The notes: a model not told the origin generated them from the letters alone. A DNA stretch of 64,000 nt from Streptomyces sp. Je 1-332 (GCF_040730185.1 NZ_CP160402.1:930001-994000); one strand, 5' to 3'; counted from the first letter of the stretch, positions 42,101 to 51,704 are shown. Numbers and translations: made by a program.

Positions 42101-42763
42101 ATGGCAGCCCCCCGTCCGACCTCACCGCAGCGGCCCGCCGAGCTGCCCCCGACCGCGTGGGCCGTGCTCGGCCTGCTCTCCTTCCCCGGCGAGCGGACGG
42201 GGTACGAACTGAAGAAGTGGGCGGACGCTTCCCTGCGCCACTTCTACTGGTCGCCCGCCATCAGCCAGATCTACGCCGAACTGCGGCGCCTCGAAGCGCT
42301 CGGGTACGCGACCTCGCGCCGCTCGGGGCCCGACGAACCGCGTACGAAACGGTCGTACGCCATCACCGCCGAGGGGCGCGCGGCGCTGGTCGGATGGGCG
42401 GGCGGCGCCGAGGACGCGGGGCCCGCCGTCCTGAAGCACCCGCTGCTCCTGCGGGTCTGGCTCGGGCACCTCGCGGCGCCGGACCACCTGCGGGCCCTGG
42501 TGAGCGAGCACATCGCGCACACCCGGGGCGAGCTGAAGGAGGTGCGCGACGCGCTGGCCCGCGCGGAGGGAGAGACGGCCTGGACACATCCGCTGATCGC
42601 GCTGCGCTGGAGCGGGCGGCGGCTGGAGGCGGAGATCGGGCTCGCGGAGGCGATGCTCGCCGATCTCACGGAAATGGCGACGCCCGCGCCCGCCGGGTGC
42701 GCGGAAACGGACCCCTCGGCTCCGCCCGGTCAACGTGCCGAGGACTCGCCCACCCACGGGTGA
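42101..42763 (+). CDS. PadR family transcriptional regulator
   Basis: 220 aa from ATG 42101. The N-terminal PadR winged helix is plain: TAWAVLGLLSFPGERTGYELKKWAD, HFYWSPAISQIYAELRRLEALGYATSRR, then RSYAITAEGRAALVGW. A C-terminal dimerisation helix follows (RALVSEHIAHTRGELKEVRDALARAEGE). There is no Shine-Dalgarno upstream, so the transcript may be leaderless. It may control the divergent PAP2/DAGK gene; CATATG at the start codon is the only palindrome I noticed in the gap. Confidence 0.92.
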   Translation: MAAPRPTSPQRPAELPPTAWAVLGLLSFPGERTGYELKKWADASLRHFYWSPAISQIYAELRRLEALGYATSRRSGPDEPRTKRSYAITAEGRAALVGWAGGAEDAGPAVLKHPLLLRVWLGHLAAPDHLRALVSEHIAHTRGELKEVRDALARAEGETAWTHPLIALRWSGRRLEAEIGLAEAMLADLTEMATPAPAGCAETDPSAPPGQRAEDSPTHG

Positions 42764-42840
42764 CGTGGCTCGCGGTGCGGGGTCCGCGGCCGGTAGGACG
42801 GGCGGGGTCAGCCGACCCCGCCGTATGGAGCAGTGCACCT

Positions 42841-42975
42841 GTGACCACCCGCGCCGTCCTTGTCGCCGCCGTCATCACCGGGCTCCTGCTCGGCATCGTG
42901 GGAAGCAGAGCGGACGACTCCGATTCCCCTGAGCGCCCTCGTACGGGCGGTTCCCTCGTGGAGGCGGGCCGTTAG
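42841..42975 (+). CDS. Predicted 44-aa single-span membrane protein
   Basis: GTG 42841, with GGAG 10 nt upstream, opens 44 codons encoding VTTRAVLVAAVITGLLLGIVGS (one membrane helix) and a short acidic/polar tail (ADDSDSPERPRTGG). Small Streptomyces membrane proteins of this form exist, but I do not recognise a named family. It follows the PadR gene by 77 nt and precedes the phosphodiesterase gene. Confidence 0.5.
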   Translation: MTTRAVLVAAVITGLLLGIVGSRADDSDSPERPRTGGSLVEAGR

Positions 42976-43052
42976 GCTGCGACCTTGCCGCGTGGCACCC
43001 CCTGTGTTCGCCGCGTGGTCATCGAGCCGCCGTCGACGGAAGCGAGTGAACC

Positions 43053-43736
43053 TTGAACTTCCTCACCATCGGTCACCGCGGGGTCATGGGTGTCGAACCC
43101 GAGAACACCCTCCGGTCCTTCATCGCCGCGCAAGCCGCGGGCCTGGATCTCATCGAGCTCGATCTGCATCTGAGCAAGGACGGCGCCCTCGTCGTCATGC
43201 ACGACACCGACGTGGCCCGTACGACCGACGGCAAGGGACCGATCGCCGAGAAGACCCTGGCCGAGCTGCGGGAGCTCGACGCGGGGCGCGGTGAGCGCAT
43301 CCCCGTCTTCGAAGAGGTCCTCGACGCGGTGAAGGCGCCGTTGCAGGCCGAGATCAAGGATGTGGCCGCCGCCCGCGCCCTCGCCGAGGTGATGCACCGG
43401 CGCGACCTGGTCGGCCGCGTCGAGGTGATCTCCTTCCACGACGAGGCGATCGCCGAGATCGCCCGCCTCGTCCCGGGCGTGCGCACCGCGCTCGTCGCGA
43501 GCCGCTACGGCACCGACGTCGTGGAGCGCGCCACGGCGGTCGGTGCCACCACCCTCGTCCTGAACATCAGGCGGCTGACGCTGGAGATCGTCGAGCGTGC
43601 CAGGAAGGCCGACCTGCGGATCATCGGCTGGGTCGTGAACACGCAGGACGATCTGCGGCTCGTGCGCGCGTTGCAGCTGGACGGGGCGACCACGGACTAT
43701 CCGGAGATCAAGCGGACGGGCCGCTTCACGGCGTGA
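43053..43736 (+). CDS. Glycerophosphodiester phosphodiesterase
   Basis: 227 aa from a TTG start (43053); a nearby GTG at 43046 is out of frame. GDPD motifs: TIGHRGVMGVEPENTLRSF (catalytic HR and EN), LIELDLHLSKDGALVVMHDTDVARTTDG (metal Glu/Asp and catalytic His), LQAEIKD and TTDYPEI. It releases glycerol-3-phosphate from deacylated phospholipids. No signal peptide is seen, so it is intracellular. It converges on the GNAT gene with 12 nt between stops. Confidence 0.92.
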   Translation: MNFLTIGHRGVMGVEPENTLRSFIAAQAAGLDLIELDLHLSKDGALVVMHDTDVARTTDGKGPIAEKTLAELRELDAGRGERIPVFEEVLDAVKAPLQAEIKDVAAARALAEVMHRRDLVGRVEVISFHDEAIAEIARLVPGVRTALVASRYGTDVVERATAVGATTLVLNIRRLTLEIVERARKADLRIIGWVVNTQDDLRLVRALQLDGATTDYPEIKRTGRFTA

Positions 43737-43748
43737 CCGGGTCCCGGC

Positions 43749-44300
43749 TCAGCCGAGGGGCTTGACGAGCAGCTCGAACTGCAGGTCGTCCCGCTGCGGA
43801 ATGCCGAACCGCTCGTCGCCGTACGGGAAGGGGGTCATCTTTCCCGTACGGCGGTAGCCGCGCCGCTCGTACCAGGCGATGAGGTCCTCGCGTACGGAGA
43901 TCACGGTCATGTGCATCTCCTTCGCGCCCCACGCCTCCTGGACGGTCCGCTCGGCCTCCGCCATGATCACCTTGCCGAGCCCGGCGCCCTGGAGCGCCGG
44001 GCTCACCGCGAACATCCCGAAGTAGGCGTGCTCCCCGCGGTGTTCGAGCTGGCAGCAGGCGATGATCTCGCCGTCGCGCGCCACCGTGAGCAGCTTGCTC
44101 GCGGGGGACTTGATGACATCGACGACGCCCTGGGGGTCGGTCCGCTGCCCCTGAAGGATGTCCGCCTCCGTGGTCCAGCCCGCCCGGCTCGAGTCACCGC
44201 GGTAGGCCGACTCGATGAGCGTGACGAGCGCGTCGACGTCCGCGTCGGTGGCGTCGCGGAAGGTGAGGTCGCTCGTGCTGGGGCGCGGGGCGGTGTCCAT
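43749..44300 (-). CDS. GNAT family N-acetyltransferase
   Basis: 183 aa from ATG 44300 (GGAG about 10 nt upstream). GNAT motif A is in YFGMFAVSPALQGAGLGKVIMAEAERTV, the acetyl-CoA loop (Q-G-A-G-L-G), followed by the motif B region LIAWYERRGYRRTGKMTPFPYGD. The N-terminal LTFRDATDADVDALVTLIESAYRG is the usual opening. The substrate cannot be predicted. It is divergent from the VOC gene (93 nt). Confidence 0.9.
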   Translation of the reverse strand: MDTAPRPSTSDLTFRDATDADVDALVTLIESAYRGDSSRAGWTTEADILQGQRTDPQGVVDVIKSPASKLLTVARDGEIIACCQLEHRGEHAYFGMFAVSPALQGAGLGKVIMAEAERTVQEAWGAKEMHMTVISVREDLIAWYERRGYRRTGKMTPFPYGDERFGIPQRDDLQFELLVKPLG

Positions 44301-44393
44301 GGGGCGGGTTCTCCGATCTCTCTGGCCCACCGCTGTCGGGCGCGGCGTGGGCGAGGCACCGTCGAGCGTAACCCCCCACTAAGGTGCGGCTGC

Positions 44394-44786
44394 ATGGTGC
44401 ATGTACTGAGCAGCAGGATCCTCCTCCGTCCCACCGACCCCGAGCGCTCACGGGCGTTCTACGGCGACGCGCTGGGCCTCGCCGTCTACCGCGAGTTCGG
44501 TACGGGCCCCGAGCGCGGCACGGTCTACTTCCTGGGCGGCGGCCAGCTCGAGGTCTCCGGCCGGTCGCCGACCCCGCCCACGCCCGGCCTCCAGCTCTGG
44601 CTCCAGGTGGCGGACGTGGCGGCGGCGCACGCGGAGCTGCTCGCGCGGGGCGTCGAGGTGGTGCGGGAGCCGGTGAAGGAGCCCTGGGGGCTTGTCGAGA
44701 TGTGGATCGCGGACCCCGACGGCGTCAAGATCGTCCTCGTCGAGGTGCCGGAGGACCATCCCATCCGCTACCGGCCGGGGATCTGA
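44394..44786 (+). CDS. VOC family protein
   Basis: 130 aa from ATG 44394 with AAGGTG upstream. It is a single glyoxalase/bleomycin-resistance module: SSRILLRPTDPERSRAFYGDALGLAVYREFG, GTVYFLGGGQLEVSG, LQLWLQVADVAAAHAELLARGVEVVREPVKEPWGL and MWIADPDGVKIVLVEVPEDHP. It may chelate a metal or bind a hydrophobic ligand. The function is not assignable. Confidence 0.9.
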   Translation: MVHVLSSRILLRPTDPERSRAFYGDALGLAVYREFGTGPERGTVYFLGGGQLEVSGRSPTPPTPGLQLWLQVADVAAAHAELLARGVEVVREPVKEPWGLVEMWIADPDGVKIVLVEVPEDHPIRYRPGI

Positions 44787-44949
44787 CGGGGTCTGGCCGG
44801 CCCTTACGGAACCTGGCCGACGGTTCGGGTGCAATCGTCCGGCGGTTCGGGGGTACTCGGGTTCCTCGCCCGGCGCACCCGACGTGCGCGAGGGCGCCCC
44901 TCGTCGGAGGATTGACCGGACCCCTCGCCCAACCCTGGAGCGATCTCGT

Positions 44950-46338
44950 ATGCAACGTCCCCGGATTCTGATCATCGGCGGCGGTTTCGCCGGTATGGAG
45001 TGCGCGCACAAGCTGGAGCGGACGCTCAAGGCGCAGGACGCCGAACTGCGGCTCATCAGTCCGCAGGACCATCAGCTGTACTTGCCCCTGCTCCCCCATG
45101 TCGCGTCGGGGGTGCTGACCCCGCAGTCGGTCGCGGTCCCGCTGCGCCGCATGCTGCGCCGTACGGCGATCGTGCCGGGCGGGGCCATCGGCGTGGACCC
45201 GAACGCGAAGGCCGTGATCGTACGCAAGATCAACGGCGAGGAGGTCGTGGAGCGCTACGACTATCTCGTCATGACGCCGGGCAGCGTGACCCGGCAGTTC
45301 GACATCCCGGGAGTCGACCGATACGCCGTCGGCGTGAAGACGCTGGCCGAGGCCGCCTGGATCCGCGACCACGTGATCTCGCAGCTCGACCTGGCGGCGG
45401 CGAGCTCGGACCGGGCCGAGCGTGAGTCCCGGCTGCAGTTCGTGGTCGTCGGTGGCGGGTACGCGGGGACGGAGACGGCGGCGTATCTGCACCGTCTGAC
45501 GAGCGCCGCCGTCAAGCGCTACCCGGGGCTCGACCCGTCGCAGATCAAGTGGCACCTGGTCGACGTGGCTCCGAAGCTGATGCCCGAACTGGGCGACCGC
45601 CTCGGGGAGAAGGCCCTGGACATCGTGCGCCGTCGTGGCCTCGAGGTGTCGCTCGGCGTGACGGTGGACAAGGTGACCGAGGACACCGTCACCCTCACCG
45701 ACGGGCGCGAGCTGCCCTGCCGGACACTGATCTGGACAGCGGGCGTCGCGCCGAGCCCGCTCATCGCCACGCTGGGCGCCGAGACGAACAAGGGGCGTCT
45801 CGTCGTCACCCCGCAGCTGACGGTGCCGGGCATGGACGGCGTGTTCGCGCTCGGCGACGCGGCGGCCGTCCCCGACCTCGCCAAGGGCGACGACGCGATC
45901 TGCCCGCCCACCGCTCAGCACGCGATGCGCCAGGGCTGGGCCGCCGCGAAGAACGTCATCGCCTCTCTGCGGGGCGCGCCCCTGACCGCCTACCGGCACA
46001 AGGACATGGGCCTGGTCGTGGACCTCGGCGGCATCCAGGCCGTGTCGAAGCCGCTGGGTGTGCAGTTGTCCGGCCTGCCCGCTCAGGTCGTCGCGCGCGG
46101 CTACCACCTGGGGGCGCTGCGCACCGTCACCGCGCGCTTCCGCACGGCCGCGAACTGGGGGCTCAACGCGCTCGCCGGCGACGACTACGTACGCACCGGG
46201 TTCCAATCCCAACGCCCGGCCACGCTCGCCGACTTCGAGAAGACGGACGTCTATCTCTCGCCGGAGGAGATCCACGCGCGGATGACGTCGGAGGTGGCGG
46301 GGCGTTCGATGGCCCCGGAGAAGCCACTGTTCCCGTAA
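44950..46338 (+). CDS. NAD(P)/FAD-dependent oxidoreductase, type II NADH dehydrogenase-like
   Basis: 462 aa from ATG 44950 (GGAG 9 nt upstream). Two dinucleotide folds: FAD site ILIIGGGFAGMECAHKLE and NADH site LQFVVVGGGYAGTETAAYLHRL. Other NDH-2 features are YLPLLPHVASGVLTPQSVAVPLR, WTAGVAPSPLI and GVFALGDAAAVPD, then CPPTAQHAMRQGW. It probably feeds electrons from NADH to menaquinone at the membrane face without pumping protons. A strong terminator follows. Confidence 0.93.
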   Translation: MQRPRILIIGGGFAGMECAHKLERTLKAQDAELRLISPQDHQLYLPLLPHVASGVLTPQSVAVPLRRMLRRTAIVPGGAIGVDPNAKAVIVRKINGEEVVERYDYLVMTPGSVTRQFDIPGVDRYAVGVKTLAEAAWIRDHVISQLDLAAASSDRAERESRLQFVVVGGGYAGTETAAYLHRLTSAAVKRYPGLDPSQIKWHLVDVAPKLMPELGDRLGEKALDIVRRRGLEVSLGVTVDKVTEDTVTLTDGRELPCRTLIWTAGVAPSPLIATLGAETNKGRLVVTPQLTVPGMDGVFALGDAAAVPDLAKGDDAICPPTAQHAMRQGWAAAKNVIASLRGAPLTAYRHKDMGLVVDLGGIQAVSKPLGVQLSGLPAQVVARGYHLGALRTVTARFRTAANWGLNALAGDDYVRTGFQSQRPATLADFEKTDVYLSPEEIHARMTSEVAGRSMAPEKPLFP

Positions 46339-46356
46339 GCGCTCGAAGAGTTCACG

Positions 46357-46395
46357 CGAAGGCCGGTTCTCGCTGCCTGCGAGGACCGGCCTTCG
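46357..46395 (+). terminator. Hairpin terminator
   Basis: CGAAGGCCGGTTCTCGC (46357-46373) pairs with GCGAGGACCGGCCTTCG (46379-46395), 17 positions with one G-U, loop TGCCT, 18 nt after the oxidoreductase stop. Confidence 0.88.
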
Positions 46396-46469
46396 TGCGT
46401 CCTGAGCCCGCACGGGCCGGCGGCGACCGCCAGTGGTGGGGTAGGCGCCGCCGCGATGAGCCGAGATCC

Positions 46470-46497
46470 TTGCTGTGATGGCGAAAGGGCCGATATT
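46470..46497 (+). promoter_or_regulatory. Possible promoter of hydantoinase operon
   Basis: TTGCTG (46470-46475) and GATATT (46492-46497) are 16 nt apart in the 265-nt gap before the hydantoinase gene. If real, the leader is about 155 nt. Nothing else in this gap looks coding. Confidence 0.3.
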
Positions 46498-46660
46498 CAG
46501 GGCTCCGGAGCGCCTCGGCCCTCGTCCGAAGGCCGATGCCGCCGTCAGATGACCCGGAGACGCCCCGGAATCCGCCGTCTCACCGCCTGGTTGATCGCGA
46601 CGCGCGCCACGTCCGTACTACGCATCACCCGCCCCTCGCCACACGAAGGACTCCACCACC

Positions 46661-48295
46661 ATGCGTATCGGCATCGACGTCGGTGGGACCAACACCGACG
46701 CCGCCCTCCTCGGGCACGACGACCGCGTGCTCGCGGCCACCAAGTCACCGACCACCCCCGACATCACCTCCGGCGTCACCGCGGCGATCCAGGCCCTCGC
46801 ACCGCCCGTCGAATCCATCACCGCGGTGATGATCGGCACCACGCACTTCCTCAACGCGCTCGTCGAGGGCGACCGGCTCACTCCCGTGGCCGCCGTACGC
46901 CTCGGTCTGCCCGCCACCGCCGCCCTGCCGCCCATGGCGGACTGGCCGGCGCGGCAGCGGGCGGCTCTCGGCGGCCACGGCTATCTCTGCCACGGCGGCC
47001 GGGAGTTCGACGGACGGCCCCTGTCACCACTCGACCCGGACGAGCTGCGGCGGACGGCGGCCGACATCCACGCGCGCGGTCTCACCTCCGTCGCCGTGTC
47101 GTCGGTGTTCTCGCCGGTCGCGGAGGTCGACGAGTGGCGCGCCGCCGAGATCCTGCGGCGGGAACTGGGCGAGGGCGTGCACTTCTCGCTCTCGCACGAT
47201 CTCGGGCGGGTCGGGCTGCTCGCGCGCGAGAACGCCACGATCATCAACGCGTCGCTGCGGGACCTCGCGACGGTCATCGTCGAGTCGTTCGGCAAGGCGC
47301 TGGCCGAGATGTCGATCACGGCGCCGTTCTTCCTCTCGCAGAACGACGGAACGCTGATGGACGTGGACTTCGCGCGCGCCTACCCCGTCGCGACGTTCGC
47401 TTCGGGGCCGACCAACTCGATGCGGGGCGCGGCCCTCCTCTCCGGGCTCGGCGACTGCGCGGTCGTCGACGTGGGCGGCACCACGGCCGACATCGGGGTC
47501 CTCACCGGGGGGTTTCCGCGCGAGACGGCGGGCGAGAGCGAGGCCGCCGGGATCCGCACCAACTTCCGTATTCCTGACGTCCTTTCGCTCGGCATCGGGG
47601 GCGGGTCCCTGGTGTCGCGTGACGGTGAGACGGGGCCCCGGTCGGTGGGCTACCGGCTCACGGAGGAAGCGCTCGTGTTCGGCGGCACGCGGCTCACGGC
47701 GACGGACCTCGCGGTGGCCGCGGGGCGCGCGGACATCGGGGACGGTTCTCATGTCGCCCATCTGGGGCGCGAGTTCACCCGGCGGGCTCTGGACCGTGTC
47801 GCCGAGCGGATCGCCGACGGCGTCGACCGGATGCGGACGTCGGCGGCGGCGCTGCCAGTGGTCGCCGTGGGGGGCGGTTCCGTCCTCGTGCCGCAGGTGC
47901 TGCCCGGCTTCGCCGATGTCCGCAGGCCCGGCCACTTCGACGTGGCCAACGCGGTGGGCGCGGCGATCGCGCAGGTCGGCGGCGAGGTCGACCGGGTCTT
48001 CCGCGTCCCCGAAGGGCACCGGGACACGGTGCTCGCCGGGGCCCGCGAGGAGGCCGTCGGGCGTGCGCTGGACGCCGGGGCGCGGCCCGGCAGCGTACGC
48101 GTCGTCGACATCGAGGAGGTGCCGCTCGCCTATCTGCCCGGCGGCGCCACGCGCATCCGCGTCAAGGCCGTCGGCGATCTGGACCTGGGGCGTCTGGACG
48201 AGGTCACGGTGTCGGGCGCGGGGCGCGAGGCCACCGTGCCCGGCGTCGGGCGCAAGGCCACCGCTGCCGGCGTCGGGGCGGCCTCCCGTGCGTGA
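46661..48295 (+). CDS. Hydantoinase/oxoprolinase family protein (HyuA-like)
   Basis: 544 aa. The ASKHA ATPase-type N terminus MRIGIDVGGTNTDAALLGHDD and the second phosphate motif VVDVGGTTADIGVLTGGFPRE are characteristic of the ATP-dependent hydantoinase/5-oxoprolinase A family. Other matching parts are IGTTHFLNALVEGDRL and SLGIGGGSLVSRDG. It opens cyclic amide or hydantoin rings using ATP, or carboxylates ketones in related enzymes. The last 8 nt overlap the following DUF917 gene, so the two form an operon. Confidence 0.93.
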   Translation: MRIGIDVGGTNTDAALLGHDDRVLAATKSPTTPDITSGVTAAIQALAPPVESITAVMIGTTHFLNALVEGDRLTPVAAVRLGLPATAALPPMADWPARQRAALGGHGYLCHGGREFDGRPLSPLDPDELRRTAADIHARGLTSVAVSSVFSPVAEVDEWRAAEILRRELGEGVHFSLSHDLGRVGLLARENATIINASLRDLATVIVESFGKALAEMSITAPFFLSQNDGTLMDVDFARAYPVATFASGPTNSMRGAALLSGLGDCAVVDVGGTTADIGVLTGGFPRETAGESEAAGIRTNFRIPDVLSLGIGGGSLVSRDGETGPRSVGYRLTEEALVFGGTRLTATDLAVAAGRADIGDGSHVAHLGREFTRRALDRVAERIADGVDRMRTSAAALPVVAVGGGSVLVPQVLPGFADVRRPGHFDVANAVGAAIAQVGGEVDRVFRVPEGHRDTVLAGAREEAVGRALDAGARPGSVRVVDIEEVPLAYLPGGATRIRVKAVGDLDLGRLDEVTVSGAGREATVPGVGRKATAAGVGAASRA

Positions 48296-49364
48296 GATCA
48301 CCCTCGACAACCTCGACGACATCGCCCGGGGCGCCGGCATCCTCGGCACGGGCGGGGGCGGCGACCCCTACATCGGCAAGCTGCTCGCCCGCGAGGCGAT
48401 CCGCGCGCACGGTCCGGTGCGGGTCGCCCGCATCGACGAGGTCGACGCCGAGGCGACGGTGGTCCCCATCTCCGGCATGGGCGCGCCCACCGTCCTTTTG
48501 GAGCGGGTGCCGAGCGGGCGCGAGAACCTGGCGGCGCTGCGTGCCCTGGAGCGCCACTTGGGGCGCCGGGCCACGCATCTCACGCCGCTGGAGGTCGGCG
48601 GGGTCAACTCGATGCTGCCGATCGCGTGCGCCGCGCAGACCGGGCTGCCGCTCGTGGACGGGGACGCGATGGGGCGGGCCTTCCCCGAGGCGCAGATGGT
48701 GCTGCCCGGTCTCGCCGGGATCAGCAACTCGCCGATGGCGCTGGCGGACGACAAGGGCAACACCGTCGTCGTCGAGGCCGTCGACAATCACGCGGCCGAG
48801 CGGATCGCCCGTGCGGTGTGCGTGGAACTCGGCTGCCAGATCAGCTGCGCCGACACGGTGCTGCGGGGCGATCAACTCGCCGACGGTCTCGTCCCCGCGA
48901 CGCTGACGCTCGCCGGACGGCTCGGCGCGGTGGTACGCGAGGCGCGCGCCGCGCACGGCGATCCGGTGGCGGCTGCGCGGGCGATGCTGCACGGAGTCCC
49001 CCTCCTGACGGGCAAGGTGACCGACGTGAGCCGCCGCACGGAGGGGGGCTTCGCGCGCGGTCACGCCCGCGTCGAGGGGACGCGGGGCGAGGCGGGCCGC
49101 GTGCTCGAACTGGGCTTCCAGAACGAGCACTTGATGGCCACGCGTGACGGGGCGCCGGTGGCTACCACGCCCGACCTGATCTGTGTCCTGGACAGCGAGA
49201 CCGGTGACCCGGTGACCACGGAGGGCCTGCGTTACGGCCTGCGTGTCAGCGTCTTCACCGCCCGCTGCGATCCGCGCTGGACCACTCCGGCCGGCCTCGC
49301 GCTGACCGGCCCCCGTTGCTTCGGGTACGAAGTGGACTATCTGCCCTTCGGGTCGGCGGCCTGA
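48288..49364 (+). CDS. DUF917 domain protein (hydantoinase partner)
   Basis: 358 aa from GTG 48288, overlapping the hydantoinase stop. Typical DUF917 sequence: LDDIARGAGILGTGGGGDPYIGKLLAREAI, VVPISGMGAPTVLLERVP, THLTPLEVGGVNSMLPI, PLVDGDAMGRAFPEAQM and ALADDKGNTVVVE. DUF917 genes frequently neighbour hydantoinase genes and are thought to contribute to the same cyclic-amide pathway, but no reaction is established. Its 3' end overlaps the convergent penicillin-acylase gene by 28 nt. Confidence 0.92.
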   Translation: MREITLDNLDDIARGAGILGTGGGGDPYIGKLLAREAIRAHGPVRVARIDEVDAEATVVPISGMGAPTVLLERVPSGRENLAALRALERHLGRRATHLTPLEVGGVNSMLPIACAAQTGLPLVDGDAMGRAFPEAQMVLPGLAGISNSPMALADDKGNTVVVEAVDNHAAERIARAVCVELGCQISCADTVLRGDQLADGLVPATLTLAGRLGAVVREARAAHGDPVAAARAMLHGVPLLTGKVTDVSRRTEGGFARGHARVEGTRGEAGRVLELGFQNEHLMATRDGAPVATTPDLICVLDSETGDPVTTEGLRYGLRVSVFTARCDPRWTTPAGLALTGPRCFGYEVDYLPFGSAA

Positions 49365-51694
49365 GCCGTCGCGGCGGGCGGCCGCAGCGTGATGGTCCGC
49401 CGCGTGTGCTTCTCCACCGCCTCGCGCGAGTAGAGCAGCGGGAAGGAGTCGTCGGCGGCCCAGCTCGCGAACAGGTCGTCGTAGTGCGGGCTGCCCGGAA
49501 CGCCGGACTGCCCCGGTGAGTTCATCGCCACGGAGTCGTCCCAGGAGCCGACGTCCACGACGATCCGGAAGGTGGCCCCCGCGGTCTGCCCGAACCCGGC
49601 CCCGTAGGCGGCGGCGCCGACGGTGTCCCCGCTGCCGCCGCGCGGAACGGGCCCCACGGATGCCCACTCCGGTGCGGGCCCGTCGAGCAGGGCGACGATG
49701 GGATGGTGCGGGTGGGCGTGATGGAGGCCGCCCCACGACCAGGTGTCCGGATCGTCCCCCAGGAGCACGGTGAGTTCGTCGACGGCCGCGGAGAGCGTGC
49801 CGAGCAGCAGTTCGGGATCCGGGTCACGGCCGAGGAGCTCCAGATCGACGCGGGGATCCGCAGCGGCATCCTCAACGGGCAGAACCCGCGCCAGCGCCCG
49901 TTCCCGCTGCTCCTCGCCCACGATCCCGTCAAGGGCCCGCGCCAGGAGTGCGGGCCGCAGATGCCGCCGGTACCACGCCTCGAAGAGGGCGGCACCGGGC
50001 GAGTCGACGGTGAGCCGGGCGTCCCATTCGCGAAGGATCGCGAGAGCGGCGGGGAGACGGTCCCCGGAGGGCGTCGCGGCCGGGGGCGGGGTATCTGCGT
50101 CCGCCGACTCCGCGAGCAGTCGCTGTATCCGCCGAGCCGGCAGGCTCACGTAATCCGTCTGTAGTCGTACGCAGTCCTCGACCGTCCACGCCGCGTGCGC
50201 GTCCAGTTCCTCCGTGATGCGGTCGTGGCGGGTCGGTGCGTACCAGTCGTACGTCACCGTCTTCTCCGCATTCGGGTACCTCGCCGGCAGGTTGAGTTGG
50301 TTGGCCGTGGCGAGCCAGCCCTCGGCCGGGTCGCGGGCCGAGGGCAGTTCCTCGACGTCCAGGAAACCGTCCCATTCGTAGCGGCCGTCGCCCGGTACCG
50401 GGAGCGTGCCGTCCCAGCCGGGGCGGACGGGGACCCGTCCCGCGGGGCGCCAGCCGATCGTGCCGTCGGGAGCGGCGTAGACCTGGTTCTCGCCGGGCGC
50501 TCCCCAGCGGCGCATCGCCGCCACGAACGCGTCGGGGGTCGCGGCCCGCATGTAGTCCATGCTGCCGAGGTAGGGGGCCATACCGGGGCCGAGCCAGGCC
50601 GCGCGGACCGCGAACGCGGCGTTGCGTTCGGGGAGTTCGCGGATCACCGGGCCGTGGCGGGTGAACCACAGGTCGGCCCTGACCGCGTCACCGTCGCGCA
50701 CCGGGATCGACTCCGCTACGCGTGTCATCGGCTCCCAGCGGTCCTCGTACCAGTACTCGTGCGGGTTCGCCGGGTTGGTGCGGTAGACGTACAGGTCCTC
50801 CTGGTCGATCGGGAAGATCGTCAGGCCGAAGGCGACGTGGCCGTTGTGGCCGATGGAGATGCCGGGCAGGGCAGGTTCGCCCGCTCCGATGGCATCGATG
50901 CCGGGCGCCGAGAGGTGCGCGAGGTAGCGCAGGGCGGGCAGGGCGATCCCGCGGTGCGGGTCGTTGGCCAGGAGGGGGCGCCCGGTGGCGGTGCGGGACG
51001 GGGCGATGACCCAGTTGTTGGAGCCGTCGAGGCCCTGGCGGGGCGCCGCTTCCGCGGCCCACGGGGGCATGGTGGCCATCTCGTACACGCGCAGGACGTC
51101 GGCGGGGATGACGGACAGATCGAGGCCCTCGGGGACGCGCAGTTCGTGCGGGGCGGGCTCGCGTCGGCGGCGCAGCTCCTCCGCCTCGGGGCCGTGGTCG
51201 CGCAGGGTGAGCGCTCGGGTGACTTCGTCGCGGAGGTTGTACTGGAGGCCGTGGCTGCGGATGCGGGCCACGTCGGACGGCTGCCAGTAGGCGGGCTCAT
51301 AGCCCAAGAGGGCGAATTCGGGCGGGAGTTGCGTCGTGTCCGTGCGGCACATCGACACGTAGGCGTTGATGCCGGCGACGAAGGATGTCGTCACCCGCTC
51401 CGTGTCGTCGCCGTACGCCCGCCACTCCTCGCCCATGTCGCCGCGGTAGAGGAACAGCCGTGCCGCGCGGTCGTGTTCGGCGTACCGCTCCCCCAGCACC
51501 TCGGCGAGCAGACCGAGTCCGCGGCGCCGCCACAGGTCGAGCTGGAAGAGGCGGTCGCGGGCCGCGTTGAAGCCCTGGGCCAGGAAGAGGTCGTCCTGGG
51601 ACGCGGCGTACAGATGCGGGACGCCCCACTGATCGATCCGGATCTCCACGGGATCGTCGAGCCCCGGCACCTCGAAACTGTCACTGTCCGGCAT
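49337..51694 (-). CDS. Penicillin acylase family Ntn-hydrolase
   Basis: 785 aa from ATG 51694 with AAGGAG upstream. The precursor order alpha-spacer-beta is visible: N-terminal VEIRIDQWGVPHLYAASQDDLFLAQGFNAARDRLFQLDLWRR, spacer, then the beta-chain N-terminal nucleophile Ser in GLDGSNNWVIAPSRTATGRPLLANDPH. Beta-chain motifs follow (GISIGHNGHVAFGLTIFPIDQ). No signal peptide is apparent, so it may be cytoplasmic or exported otherwise. It cleaves an acyl amide (beta-lactam side chains, acyl-homoserine lactones or N-acyl amino acids). It lies 10 nt downstream of the symporter gene, forming an operon with it. Confidence 0.94.
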   Translation of the reverse strand: MPDSDSFEVPGLDDPVEIRIDQWGVPHLYAASQDDLFLAQGFNAARDRLFQLDLWRRRGLGLLAEVLGERYAEHDRAARLFLYRGDMGEEWRAYGDDTERVTTSFVAGINAYVSMCRTDTTQLPPEFALLGYEPAYWQPSDVARIRSHGLQYNLRDEVTRALTLRDHGPEAEELRRRREPAPHELRVPEGLDLSVIPADVLRVYEMATMPPWAAEAAPRQGLDGSNNWVIAPSRTATGRPLLANDPHRGIALPALRYLAHLSAPGIDAIGAGEPALPGISIGHNGHVAFGLTIFPIDQEDLYVYRTNPANPHEYWYEDRWEPMTRVAESIPVRDGDAVRADLWFTRHGPVIRELPERNAAFAVRAAWLGPGMAPYLGSMDYMRAATPDAFVAAMRRWGAPGENQVYAAPDGTIGWRPAGRVPVRPGWDGTLPVPGDGRYEWDGFLDVEELPSARDPAEGWLATANQLNLPARYPNAEKTVTYDWYAPTRHDRITEELDAHAAWTVEDCVRLQTDYVSLPARRIQRLLAESADADTPPPAATPSGDRLPAALAILREWDARLTVDSPGAALFEAWYRRHLRPALLARALDGIVGEEQRERALARVLPVEDAAADPRVDLELLGRDPDPELLLGTLSAAVDELTVLLGDDPDTWSWGGLHHAHPHHPIVALLDGPAPEWASVGPVPRGGSGDTVGAAAYGAGFGQTAGATFRIVVDVGSWDDSVAMNSPGQSGVPGSPHYDDLFASWAADDSFPLLYSREAVEKHTRRTITLRPPAATAQAADPKGR

Positions 51695-51704
51695 CGGGGC
51701 TCCT

